Assembly: GCA_025943965.1 (NCBI GenBank)
Contig: JAPCWD010000005.1
Coordinates: forward strand, 1-64,000
Direction: 5' to 3'
DNA length: 64,000 nucleotides
Source of the DNA: Synergistaceae bacterium DZ-S4
Lineage (GTDB): Bacteria > Synergistota > Synergistia > Synergistales > Synergistaceae
Shown here in pieces: positions 23,319 to 32,016 of this stretch. A model generated the notes under the pieces. It worked only from the letters and a program-made list of their open reading frames with translations, was not told the DNA's origin and searched no databases. The position numbers were made by a program, and so were the translations under genes. The first letter of the stretch is position 1, and every line of letters begins with the position of its first letter.

Positions 23319-24085
23319 GCTGGCTGAAGATCCAAAACCTGAAAAAAAGATATATTCTTGAGGATATGGAGGTCGACGCGCTGAACGGGATCGACCTGGA
23401 GATAAAAGAGGGAGGCTTCCTGGTCATAGTGGGGAGGAGCGGCTCCGGCAAGACGACGCTCCTCAGGATACTTGCAGGGCTTGAGTGCGAGACGGCGGGC
23501 GAGATAACCTTCAAGGGAAGGATCTGCGGCCCGGAGTCCCCGCTCCCTGTAGGGATGGTCTTTCAGGAACCCAGGCTCATGCCCTGGCTCTCGGTCGAGA
23601 ACAACATACTTTTCCCCTTCCTGCCGGGCGGAAGATCGAAAGAGATGCACCAAAAGGCACTGGAAATACTGAAGATGCTCGGACTCGAAGGGTATGAAAA
23701 CGCCATGCCCCACCAGCTGTCGGGAGGGATGGCCCAGAGGGTGGCGCTCGGAAGGGCGCTCTCCTGTGACCCTGAGATAGTGCTGATGGATGAACCTCTT
23801 GGCGCTCTGGACTACTTCACGAGAAGGGCACTTCAGAGGGAACTCGTGAGGATATATCTGCAGGGCGGAAAGACCTTCCTCATGGTGACGCATGACGTGG
23901 GAGAGGCCCTTCGTATGGGTACCCGCGTGCTTGTACTGAAAAACGGGATGATAGAGGCCTCGATACCCATACCGCTCGAATATCCGAGGGACCGTCACTG
24001 TGAAACCTTCCAGTCACTGCTGGACGAGGTGCTGACGGCGCTGGATGATGCGGAGGGGCAAGGCGGCGTGAAGATGCCGCGCTGA
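23315..24085 (+). CDS. NitT/TauT-type ABC transporter ATP-binding protein
   Basis: The 256-residue ATPase has Walker A GRSGSGKTTLLRILAG, the Q-loop in GMVFQEPRLMPW, the signature LSGGMAQRVALGRAL, Walker B IVLMDEPLGALD and the switch His in VTHDVGEA. It begins with TTG at 23315, overlapping the permease stop as TTGA. It powers the adjacent permease, probably as a dimer. The last codons lie inside an 18-bp palindrome (24081-24098). Substrate not determinable. Confidence 0.92.
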   Translation: MSWLKIQNLKKRYILEDMEVDALNGIDLEIKEGGFLVIVGRSGSGKTTLLRILAGLECETAGEITFKGRICGPESPLPVGMVFQEPRLMPWLSVENNILFPFLPGGRSKEMHQKALEILKMLGLEGYENAMPHQLSGGMAQRVALGRALSCDPEIVLMDEPLGALDYFTRRALQRELVRIYLQGGKTFLMVTHDVGEALRMGTRVLVLKNGMIEASIPIPLEYPRDRHCETFQSLLDEVLTALDDAEGQGGVKMPR

Positions 24086-24098
24086 GCAATTGCTCAGC
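24081..24098. repeat. 18-bp perfect palindrome built from the 11-bp repeat unit
   Basis: GCTGAGCAATTGCTCAGC spans 24081-24098 and includes the stop codon of the ABC ATPase (24083-24085). Each arm is the GCTGAGCAAT core of the 11-bp repeats at 4569, 6144 and 22243. It could form a short terminator-like hairpin, but no T-tract follows; it might equally be a protein-binding site. Confidence 0.6.
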
Positions 24099-24125
24099 TT
24101 AATGTTTAAAGAAGGGGAGATCTAA

Positions 24126-25043
24126 TTGAACACAAAAGAGATAATCAAAGGACTTACCCAGATAGTCCTTCCTGTCCCGAGGGGCGGGTTTGAATCCTTT
24201 ATAATCGGCTGGCACATCAACGACAAAAGCAGGGGAAGATCGATACTTATGGAGACAGGGCCTGCGGCCTCGGTCCCCCGACTTGCCGAAGACCTGAAGA
24301 TGATCGGAGCCGGTGAGCCGGACTACCTGCTCTATACGCACGTACACCTTGACCATTCCGGGGGAGCGGGACAGTTTCACGAACTGTTCCCGGGCACGAA
24401 GATCATCGCCCCGCTCAAGGGACGCACGCACCTCATCGATCCGGCGAGACTGGTCCAAGCGAGCAGGGAGAACCTGGGCGACCTGTGCGATGTCTACGGG
24501 ATGCCTCTTCCTCTTCCCGAAGATGCCCTTGCAGATCCGGACCTGGAGCTTGAAGGCCTTACGATCATCGATACACCGGGCCATGCGCCGCACCACAGCT
24601 CCTACCTCTACGACCTTGACGGAACAAGGATACTCTTCCCGGGGGAGGCCGCGGGATGCTATTTTGAGCTTGACGACGGGTCGATATTCATGAGGCCGGC
24701 GACTCCCCACAAATTCTATTATGAAACAGCGATGGCCTCGCTGCAAAAGCTGATCGATCTCGGTGATGTGGATCTGATCTGTTATCCTCATTCGGGCTGC
24801 AGCAGGGATCCTAAGGGGCTCCTTGAAATGGCGTCGGCTCAGATGGCCTTCTGGAAGGACATCATCTCGGCCCTTCCGGAAGAAGCAGGCACCGAAGAGG
24901 GCGTTGAAGCCCTGCTGAGGAACGATCCGGCACTTTCGCATATTGACAGGCTTCCCGAAAAGGACAGGGAGAGGGAGGCTTTTTTCCTTCGCCAGAGCGC
25001 AGACGGGTATCTGGGCTATGTGAGAAGAAATGCCGACAGTTGA
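24126..25043 (+). CDS. Metallo-beta-lactamase-fold hydrolase
   Basis: The 305-residue protein has the MBL metal site HVHLDH (His72, His74, Asp76, His77), then DTPGHAPHHSSY with the next His, a late Asp/Glu in GEAAGCYFELDDG, and CYPHSG supplying the final His. The dinuclear zinc (or iron) site is thus complete. MBL-fold proteins of this size hydrolyse thioesters, lactones or phosphodiesters; no specific substrate can be assigned. The start is a TTG at 24126 after AAGGGGAGA. It overlaps addB by 14 bp, suggesting cotranscription with the recombination genes, although a functional link is uncertain. Confidence 0.88.
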   Translation: MNTKEIIKGLTQIVLPVPRGGFESFIIGWHINDKSRGRSILMETGPAASVPRLAEDLKMIGAGEPDYLLYTHVHLDHSGGAGQFHELFPGTKIIAPLKGRTHLIDPARLVQASRENLGDLCDVYGMPLPLPEDALADPDLELEGLTIIDTPGHAPHHSSYLYDLDGTRILFPGEAAGCYFELDDGSIFMRPATPHKFYYETAMASLQKLIDLGDVDLICYPHSGCSRDPKGLLEMASAQMAFWKDIISALPEEAGTEEGVEALLRNDPALSHIDRLPEKDREREAFFLRQSADGYLGYVRRNADS

Positions 25044-27903
25044 GACATATTACAACATAACCGAAAAGCAGGAGAGACTTGCCGAGCTTTACAGAAAGCT
25101 TGGCAGCAAGGCTGTCTTTATCGTCCCATCCGGGCTTGACAGGGACAGCCTGCTTGCCCTCATTTCCGGGAAGGGATCATTCTTCGGGGCAAGGCCGGTC
25201 ATCTGGACATGGAGCGACCTTTACAAGGAGGTCTCAGGGATAGCCCATGACAGGCCCAAACGTGTGATAGACCCGCCTGACCATGACCTGATAATCTCAT
25301 ACCTCCTCAACAGGTATCTGGGAGAAGAGAAAGACCGCAGAACAGATATGCCCGAAGGAGTCTTTCACAGCGGATTTTCCGAGGTCCTGGGAAATAATAT
25401 CAAGGAGCTGCTGAGAGAAGACATAACCCCCGTTGACCTGAGGGAGAGGCTCTTTAATGAAGAGGGACCGCCGGAAACATCTCCGGGATACATACTTTTA
25501 AGGCTCTACTCCGACTATCTTGAATATCTTGATCAAAACAGAATTGCCGACAGCGCACAGACGCCTGCCCTGATAAGAGAGTGTCTGTGCAGTGAAGCGT
25601 CTGCGGGGGCCCTTTCAGGTCTTACCTTTATACTCGTCGGCTTCCTTACCTTCACCGGCGGACAGTTAAAGCTTGTAAAAAAACTACAGGAAATTGCTGA
25701 AACTGAATATTTACTGCCCGAAACAGGTCTTGACTCTCTGCATGACTCGATCCTGCAGGTCGGACTGGAATTCAAAGATAGGGCTCACTGGAAGTCAGAT
25801 CTGCTCGAGCTGAAAGCTCCCGATCATCAGCTCCAGTTTGACGCGATAGCCAGGGAGACAGCACTCTGGGCACACGATAAGGGAGGTTTTTGCCGTCTTG
25901 GTAAGATGGCTGATTACGGCGACATTGGAATAATGGTGACCGCGCAGCACCTCTCCCTGATAGAAAATTCTCTTCAGAGGTATAAGATACCCTTTAATGT
26001 TCAGGTAAGAGGAACCGTTGCTGATACATTGATGGGTGAACTGCCTAAAATGATCTGGAATGCCTTCATTTCCGGCTGGGAGAGCGAAAAGACGGCATTC
26101 CTGCTTTCAAGCCCCCTTCTGAGATCTCCCGGCTTTGAATTATCGTCGGCTCTGTCTGCTTTTCCTGAGGGCAGCCGGTCCTGGAAGGCTCTCCTGAAAG
26201 GGAAGCCTCTGGATCTTTTTATAAGTCTGGAAAAGCTGTGCACCGATTTTTGCGAGGGAGGGACCCCCCCTCGGATACTTAAATTATGGCTTGATTTTAT
26301 CAACAGTCTCGACCTTCTGAACGTATTGGGAACTCTTGTTGAGGATACGCCTAGCCTGGACGAAATTTTGAAGGACGTTTCTTCCTCTGTCAAAGAGCTG
26401 GAGAAAAAAATAGAAATACTTGAAGACATAAGCAAGGACATAGGACCTGCTTCGAGGGTGCAGATGAAAAGAGAGGATGCAGTCAGCTACATTTATGACT
26501 GGGGAAGGAGCGCCACTCTTCCGATACGGCTGCCGCAAAGCCGTTCCGTTACGGTATATGCCGGAATTCCTCCCGTTCTCACGACTCACAGGTACTGGAT
26601 AATGACGGACGTGGACTACAATACATGGCCCGGAAAGCTTAGAGAATCACCCCTTTTTGATAACGAAAGCAAAAACAGGTTCAATAATAATATTCCAGCC
26701 GATGACGGCGGAGAAGGCGGACATTCGCATATTCCCGAACTCCACGAGGAAAGGGAGCAGAAGGAGGCGCTCTTCAGGAGGCTTATAGCAACTTCACTTG
26801 AAGGGACAGTCTTGTCACGCTCACTAACGGATAACAGCGGACGTCCCCTTGGTGCTTCGCAGTTTATGGTCCCGCTTATCCCCGCTCACGAGAAGGCGAA
26901 AACTCAGCAGCCTGACAGAAGCATTGAATATAAACCCTCTGATGCCATGCCGTCTGACGGAACATTATGGTTCTGCGGGGCAGAGATCCCCCTTTCCGCT
27001 GAAAAAAAAGACAGGGGAGTATTTCCAAGGAGCGGAGAAGGGGCATCCTCCGGCATTCTTACTGTTTCGTTGAGTAATATCGACGAGTGGAAGGAATGTC
27101 CGTACAGATACTGGTGCAGGAACAACATAAAACTTAAGGATCACAACAGGAAGCTTTTTGATCCGCTCAGGGCAGGCTTACTTATGCATGCCGTGTGGGA
27201 GCGTTCCTGGAGGGAATACCTTTCATCGCCAAGAAGTTTCAGCCTGCTTTCAAGAAATGAGTGGAAGAAGGCATCCTCTGACTATTATCCGGAACTGCTG
27301 GGGGACCCAAGGCTGGAGAGGCATGCAGACAGACTTATCAAGCAGATAGGTTCCGTAGCGGAACTTCTTGACAGGACTGAATCATCTGATGTGATAAAAA
27401 AACGCAGAAGAACCGAGCTTGAATACAAACTCCCGGAATACTCTGTGGATGGAGTGATATTTAGAGGACGCGCAGACAGGGTGGATTTTTACGACGATGG
27501 TTTTGTCGTTATCGACTACAAGTCCAACAGGTCAAATGACCACGCGAATGAACTTCAGCTGGCAGCCTACTCTCTGATAATCAGCAAAACATCGGGAGCG
27601 AAGCCCCTGGGTTATGGCTGGATAGGACACGGTGACGCATCATTCTATGGTTATTTCACATTCGATGCAATGAGCGATGCTTACCGCTCAACCAAGCCAA
27701 GAAAAAAAATTGAGGATCTTATCGACCTTGCTGAGAGTACGATGAAGGGAATGGCAGATTCAATAAATAAAGATATTTTCCCGGCAAAGTATGATTCCCT
27801 GATGTGCAGGTCCTGTGAATTATATGTCATATGCAGGAAAAGGGAAGGATACAGGGAAGATCCTGAGAATGGAGATGTCGGGGGGTATGGGGATGATTCC
27901 TGA
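25030..27903 (+). CDS. addB: AddB-like PD-(D/E)XK nuclease subunit
   Basis: The 957-residue protein is the divergent partner of the AddA helicase encoded next. Its C-terminal third carries the RecB-family nuclease: ELQLAAYSL follows DYKSNR (Asp829, Lys831). The Fe-S staple Cys typical of AddB are present as Cys690 (in ECPYRYWC) and the CxxCxxxxxC group at 926, 929 and 935. The N-terminal position where canonical AddB has a Walker A motif reads FIVPSGLDRDSL and is degenerate, so ATP binding there is doubtful. With AddA it would resect double-strand breaks in the cytoplasm. It overlaps the MBL gene by 14 bp and addA by 11 bp. Confidence 0.88.
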   Translation: MPTVETYYNITEKQERLAELYRKLGSKAVFIVPSGLDRDSLLALISGKGSFFGARPVIWTWSDLYKEVSGIAHDRPKRVIDPPDHDLIISYLLNRYLGEEKDRRTDMPEGVFHSGFSEVLGNNIKELLREDITPVDLRERLFNEEGPPETSPGYILLRLYSDYLEYLDQNRIADSAQTPALIRECLCSEASAGALSGLTFILVGFLTFTGGQLKLVKKLQEIAETEYLLPETGLDSLHDSILQVGLEFKDRAHWKSDLLELKAPDHQLQFDAIARETALWAHDKGGFCRLGKMADYGDIGIMVTAQHLSLIENSLQRYKIPFNVQVRGTVADTLMGELPKMIWNAFISGWESEKTAFLLSSPLLRSPGFELSSALSAFPEGSRSWKALLKGKPLDLFISLEKLCTDFCEGGTPPRILKLWLDFINSLDLLNVLGTLVEDTPSLDEILKDVSSSVKELEKKIEILEDISKDIGPASRVQMKREDAVSYIYDWGRSATLPIRLPQSRSVTVYAGIPPVLTTHRYWIMTDVDYNTWPGKLRESPLFDNESKNRFNNNIPADDGGEGGHSHIPELHEEREQKEALFRRLIATSLEGTVLSRSLTDNSGRPLGASQFMVPLIPAHEKAKTQQPDRSIEYKPSDAMPSDGTLWFCGAEIPLSAEKKDRGVFPRSGEGASSGILTVSLSNIDEWKECPYRYWCRNNIKLKDHNRKLFDPLRAGLLMHAVWERSWREYLSSPRSFSLLSRNEWKKASSDYYPELLGDPRLERHADRLIKQIGSVAELLDRTESSDVIKKRRRTELEYKLPEYSVDGVIFRGRADRVDFYDDGFVVIDYKSNRSNDHANELQLAAYSLIISKTSGAKPLGYGWIGHGDASFYGYFTFDAMSDAYRSTKPRKKIEDLIDLAESTMKGMADSINKDIFPAKYDSLMCRSCELYVICRKREGYREDPENGDVGGYGDDS

Positions 27904-30900
27904 TACAACGGATCCTCTTTCCACAATGTTCGGAAACCTTGAAGGGCTCCCAGAGCAGCTGGAGGCGGTCACCAGCCTGACTCCGCTTACGGTGGTCAGC
28001 GCAGGTGCGGGCACGGGAAAGACCCAAACCCTTTCGCAGCGTTTTGCATGGCTGCTGGCCATGGACAGCGAATGCAGGGTCGATCAGATACTGGTCCTGA
28101 CATTCACCGAAAAAGCGGCAAGGGAGATGCATTGCAGGATAAAAGAAACCCTGGTGGATTGGCACACCAAATCAGCAAAGGAGCTCCCGCATCTTTCAAA
28201 AAGCATACAGAGGATAGATGACGCATACATTTCAACGATCCACTCTTTTGCCATGAAGATCATAAGGGAGTCCGGCCTTGTCCTGAACATCGACCCAGGT
28301 GCATCGATAGTTTCAAAACCGGAGGAAGAGCTTTGGTGGAAGACATTTTCAGATATGATAAGCACGCTCTCTATTGGCAGGATCACGAAGGCAGTTCCCG
28401 AAAAATGGGCAGAGAGAGCGGCGGAACTTTTCAATGAAAAATATTTTAAAGATTTTGTGAATTACTACGGTCCGGAAAAACTGGCAGAAATATCAAGGAG
28501 CGCCTCTGAGAAACTGGGCAGCTTCGGCAGGACCCCCGATGATCTGTGGGAGCAATCGCCCGAAGAACTTCTTTGGGATGTCGGAAGCAAACAGGATATA
28601 TTTGCAGATATATGGGATACATGGCAGGAGCGAGTATTCCCGGCCATAAGGAACGAGCTTAGGCAAAAACCGGGCAAGACACTGACAAGGCTTAGTGAGA
28701 TAGAGCTTGAGTATTGCGGGGCCGGGCCTGACAGGGAAACCTGCATCAGGTTTGCACAGGTACTTCTTGATGAGGGATTATCCAACCTGCGGTCGTCCTC
28801 AATAAAAGCATCTATCGAAGATGTTCTGGGTGTCCCTTTGACGAAATGGCGGGAGGAGTACAAAAGGGGAGCGGCGATGGCCATGCCTCCTTCTGAAAGT
28901 GAAGTCATCCTCACAAGGCTTCTCTGCCGCACAGGCGCATTGGGATGGCAATGCTGGGAGTCCAGAAGACAAAAGGAGGGGTATCTGACAAACAATGACC
29001 TCATAAAATATGCAGGCGAAGTCTTAAGGAAAAACCCCGAATACGGAAATAAATTCAAGCACATTCTGGTGGACGAGTTCCAGGACACGGACACACTGCA
29101 GGACTTGCTGATCAAAGGAATTTGGAAAGGGGATGTCAACACCCTTTTCATCGTGGGAGACATTAAGCAGTCTATTTACCGTTTCCGGCATGCCGACCTG
29201 AAAATTTTCCGGGGATATATCAATGCCTCAAGGCAGCCTCAAGGAGACTGCTGCAGATACATAACGCTCGACAAAAGCTTCAGGACGACGGACAAGCTTG
29301 TCGGGGGGATCAACTCTGTATTTGGTTCGGTTTGGGCAGAAGGGATCGAAAAGGGTTCACCGATGGAATATGAGCCGCTGGCCTCTCCCTCGTCCGAAAA
29401 ATGGTGGGAGGAGAGGATCTCACACCCGATCGAACCTGAATTTGAGGTTCTGATCTCAAAGCAAAAAAGAAGCTTTGATGAGGAGAAGAAAAAGTATGTC
29501 AAAAGAGAGAAAATATATGATGCAAGGGTAAGGCTCTACAGGGAACTGGCCTGCAGGATAAAAGAAATCCACGGATCAGGAAAATTGATATGGGACAAGA
29601 ACAGGGCTCGCGGAGACAATTTCAGGACAGTCAAGTGGAGCGATTTCGCCCTTCTTGTCCCGAAAAGGACCCTTTATGAGGCAATTGAAGACGCATTCGA
29701 GTCTGAAAACATACCATACGTTCTCTGTACACGCAGGGATTACTTTACACGGGGTGAGATCGCGGATCTGGTAAATTTAATATCACTTTTGGCTGAACCG
29801 AAGGATCCGTCATACCTTGCCGGCTGGATCGCTTCCCCATTGAGCGGGATGTCTCCGGGCCTTGCAGAACGACTTCTTTCCGGATCACGCAGGCCGGGAA
29901 GCGGCGAAGATACTCTTGCTCTTTATGAAATAATAAGGAATGAACATCCCGGGATCACATCTTATCTGGAGGACCTGAAGTTAAAAGCCGAACTTCGCGG
30001 TGTTTCAGCCATGATAAGGGATCTGCTGTGTTCGCCGGAATTTCTGACCTCATACGAACCGGAGCAGAGATACCGCGTAAGGGCCAACATTTCATATATG
30101 GCCGAGATAGCCTCTGAATACGAGGCTTCGCAGGGACGTTCCCTGACGGGATGTGCCGAATATATGCGTTTTTCTGTAAAAGAATCAAAGCAGCAGGAGG
30201 AACCCGAGATCACAGACGAAGGTCATGACGCCGTGAATGTGCTCACAATACATTCAGCCAAGGGGCTGGAGTATCCCTTCGTTGCCCTCGGCGGGGCCGA
30301 AGAGGTGCCTAAAGGTACTTCTTCCATAGATGCCTCTGTCAGATATGGCATTGTTGCAAAACAGATCCCTGATTTCCTTCGTAATGCCGCGAACAAAATC
30401 GAGCTGACCGTTGCCGGACTGTGGCATGACGAAAATGAGACCGGGGCACTGCGGGAAGAGAATGAGCGTTTCTGGTATGTGGCTTCTACAAGGGCAAGGG
30501 ACAAGCTTATCGTATGCGGACTTACAAAAACTGACAGCACGGACGGAGAGGAAATTCCTCCTGCGAAAGATAGTTTCCTCGGTATGATCGCCGCTTCACA
30601 GGATGCAGCCAGTCAATGGACATTGTGCTCAGGGGACTGGCCCCTATCTTCCATTGTCACACAAAAGAGAAGGGATAAAAACAAGGCAGAGCCTTTCATG
30701 CTCTGTCCCAAAGCAGTGTCGCCCGCGAAGCTTGCCAGGCTGTCGGCCTCTGCCTACGCAATGTTTTCCTGGTGTCCGGCGGCCTATAGGATCGCCTACA
30801 GACAGGGAAGGACGATGCAGTGGATGGCAAGGCCCGGGGAAGGTTCCGGAGGGTCGGAGTTTGGAAGCCTTGCCCACTGGGTGCTCTCCAAATGGGACTT

Positions 30901-31516
30901 CTCTCCCGGGACCTTGGATGAATGGCTGCCGGAAGAGAAGAAACACGCAGAAAGCGCGCTGAAAAAAGTGCCTTACGGGGTGAGGGGGGAATTCAGGTCG
31001 GCAGCTTCAAGGAATGAGATAAGGAGGATGCTGCTCGGGTATGCCATGAGTGACGAAGGAAGGCTTCTTTCTCTGCTAGCCTCGGGAAAATATCATGGAA
31101 AGCTTTCGAGGGAGACGCCCTTCAGAGTAAATGACGGGGACCTTCTGATGGTCGGGTCGACTGATATCTTCTGGGAGGAGGGGGAGCATATCGACCTCAG
31201 GGACTGGAAGACAACATCAGAGGAGGATGCCCCTGCCGCGTACTACGAGGAGCAGCTTAGGTTCTACGCCTACGCGATGCATGTCTACAGGAGGGAAAAG
31301 GGACTTCCTGAGAAAACGATAAGAATAGGCATAAATTATCTCAGAAGTCCGGAAAGGGAAAGAATAAGGGCGGAAATGTCCCCCGAAATGATCTCAGAAA
31401 CAGGCCGCGATGTACATAGGGCCGCAGTATCAGCGCTCTTGGATTTTTTTGAGGCAAGGCCTGAAAGGTGTCCGGTGTGCCCGTGGCGGGATATTTGTTC
31501 AAAAAAACATATTTAG
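27893..31516 (+). CDS. addA: AddA-like UvrD/REP helicase-nuclease
   Basis: The protein is about 1207 residues. It carries Walker A SAGAGTGKTQTL (Lys43), motif II DEFQDTD, GDIKQSIYRFRHAD, the late motif VLTIHSAKGLEYPFVALGG, and VASTRARDKLIV. The C-terminus has a RecB-like nuclease (DLRDWKTTS) and a CPVCPWRDIC group. The first part of the frame (from 27815) lies within addB and has no ribosome site. The ATG at 27893 has GGGGGT 7 bp upstream and starts MIPDTTDPL close to the helicase domain, so I prefer it. With AddB it forms the RecBCD-like complex that unwinds and degrades broken DNA ends and loads recombinase. Confidence 0.92.
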   Translation: MIPDTTDPLSTMFGNLEGLPEQLEAVTSLTPLTVVSAGAGTGKTQTLSQRFAWLLAMDSECRVDQILVLTFTEKAAREMHCRIKETLVDWHTKSAKELPHLSKSIQRIDDAYISTIHSFAMKIIRESGLVLNIDPGASIVSKPEEELWWKTFSDMISTLSIGRITKAVPEKWAERAAELFNEKYFKDFVNYYGPEKLAEISRSASEKLGSFGRTPDDLWEQSPEELLWDVGSKQDIFADIWDTWQERVFPAIRNELRQKPGKTLTRLSEIELEYCGAGPDRETCIRFAQVLLDEGLSNLRSSSIKASIEDVLGVPLTKWREEYKRGAAMAMPPSESEVILTRLLCRTGALGWQCWESRRQKEGYLTNNDLIKYAGEVLRKNPEYGNKFKHILVDEFQDTDTLQDLLIKGIWKGDVNTLFIVGDIKQSIYRFRHADLKIFRGYINASRQPQGDCCRYITLDKSFRTTDKLVGGINSVFGSVWAEGIEKGSPMEYEPLASPSSEKWWEERISHPIEPEFEVLISKQKRSFDEEKKKYVKREKIYDARVRLYRELACRIKEIHGSGKLIWDKNRARGDNFRTVKWSDFALLVPKRTLYEAIEDAFESENIPYVLCTRRDYFTRGEIADLVNLISLLAEPKDPSYLAGWIASPLSGMSPGLAERLLSGSRRPGSGEDTLALYEIIRNEHPGITSYLEDLKLKAELRGVSAMIRDLLCSPEFLTSYEPEQRYRVRANISYMAEIASEYEASQGRSLTGCAEYMRFSVKESKQQEEPEITDEGHDAVNVLTIHSAKGLEYPFVALGGAEEVPKGTSSIDASVRYGIVAKQIPDFLRNAANKIELTVAGLWHDENETGALREENERFWYVASTRARDKLIVCGLTKTDSTDGEEIPPAKDSFLGMIAASQDAASQWTLCSGDWPLSSIVTQKRRDKNKAEPFMLCPKAVSPAKLARLSASAYAMFSWCPAAYRIAYRQGRTMQWMARPGEGSGGSEFGSLAHWVLSKWDFSPGTLDEWLPEEKKHAESALKKVPYGVRGEFRSAASRNEIRRMLLGYAMSDEGRLLSLLASGKYHGKLSRETPFRVNDGDLLMVGSTDIFWEEGEHIDLRDWKTTSEEDAPAAYYEEQLRFYAYAMHVYRREKGLPEKTIRIGINYLRSPERERIRAEMSPEMISETGRDVHRAAVSALLDFFEARPERCPVCPWRDICSKKHI

Positions 31517-31605
31517 CGATGCTAAAAACTGCTAAAATAGAAATCAAGATTTAAAATATAACGAAATTATTACCCTGCCGTTTAATTTATTCTAATGTGT
31601 GAAAA

Positions 31606-31634
31606 TTGACGCAATTGAACGCAGAGGTTAAAAT
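31606..31634 (+). promoter_or_regulatory. Promoter of the V-ATPase operon
   Basis: TTGACG (31606-31611) and TAAAAT (31629-31634) are spaced by 17 bp. It lies about 90 bp after addA and 55-60 bp before the first V-ATPase codon, which is preceded by the strong AGGAGGTGA at 31676-31684. Confidence 0.6.
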
Positions 31635-31689
31635 CACCTGGTATGTGTCTGATATCAGGGTCCATGAATTACGGGAGGAGGTGAGGTTG

Positions 31690-32016
31690 TTGACAGAGAA
31701 TTTGGCGCAGGAAATACGTGAACATGAGTCTATGGCAAAAGCTGTCATTGCTGACGCTAAGGCCGAGGCAGCCAAAATGATCGCATCTGCCCAGGCAGAG
31801 GCGGAACAGTCGATAAAAGACACCAGGCAGCAGTGCCACAGGCAGTGGCGCGAATCCGTGACCAACGCCGAGAAAGAGGCGGAAGTGAAGGCCGCGGAGA
31901 TACTGGAAAAGGGCCGGACAGAGGCGCGGGAGTGCTATGAAAAGAAAAAAGCTGCCGCCGCCGAGGTGGCCGATTGGCTGGTGAAAGAGGTGATGACGAC
32001 TTATGGCTCTTGCTGA
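31690..32016 (+). CDS. V/A-type ATPase stalk subunit G/H-like
   Basis: The protein is about 108 residues and almost entirely helical and charged. It is rich in Ala, Glu and Lys heptads (AKAVIADAKAEAAKMIASAQ, then AEILEKGRTEARECYEKKKA), as expected for the peripheral-stalk subunit that pairs with subunit E. I place the start at a TTG (31690, or the TTG at 31687), because AGGAGGTGA lies just upstream. The longer frame from 31606 begins inside the promoter. The gene overlaps subunit I by 14 bp and heads the operon. Stalk subunits G and H are too similar at this level to distinguish. Confidence 0.75.
   Translation: MTENLAQEIREHESMAKAVIADAKAEAAKMIASAQAEAEQSIKDTRQQCHRQWRESVTNAEKEAEVKAAEILEKGRTEARECYEKKKAAAAEVADWLVKEVMTTYGSC

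Noticed and set aside
27815..27892. Upstream extension of addA inside addB
   Set aside because: No ribosome site, and homology begins after 27893; the ATG at 27893 has a well-placed GGGGGT.
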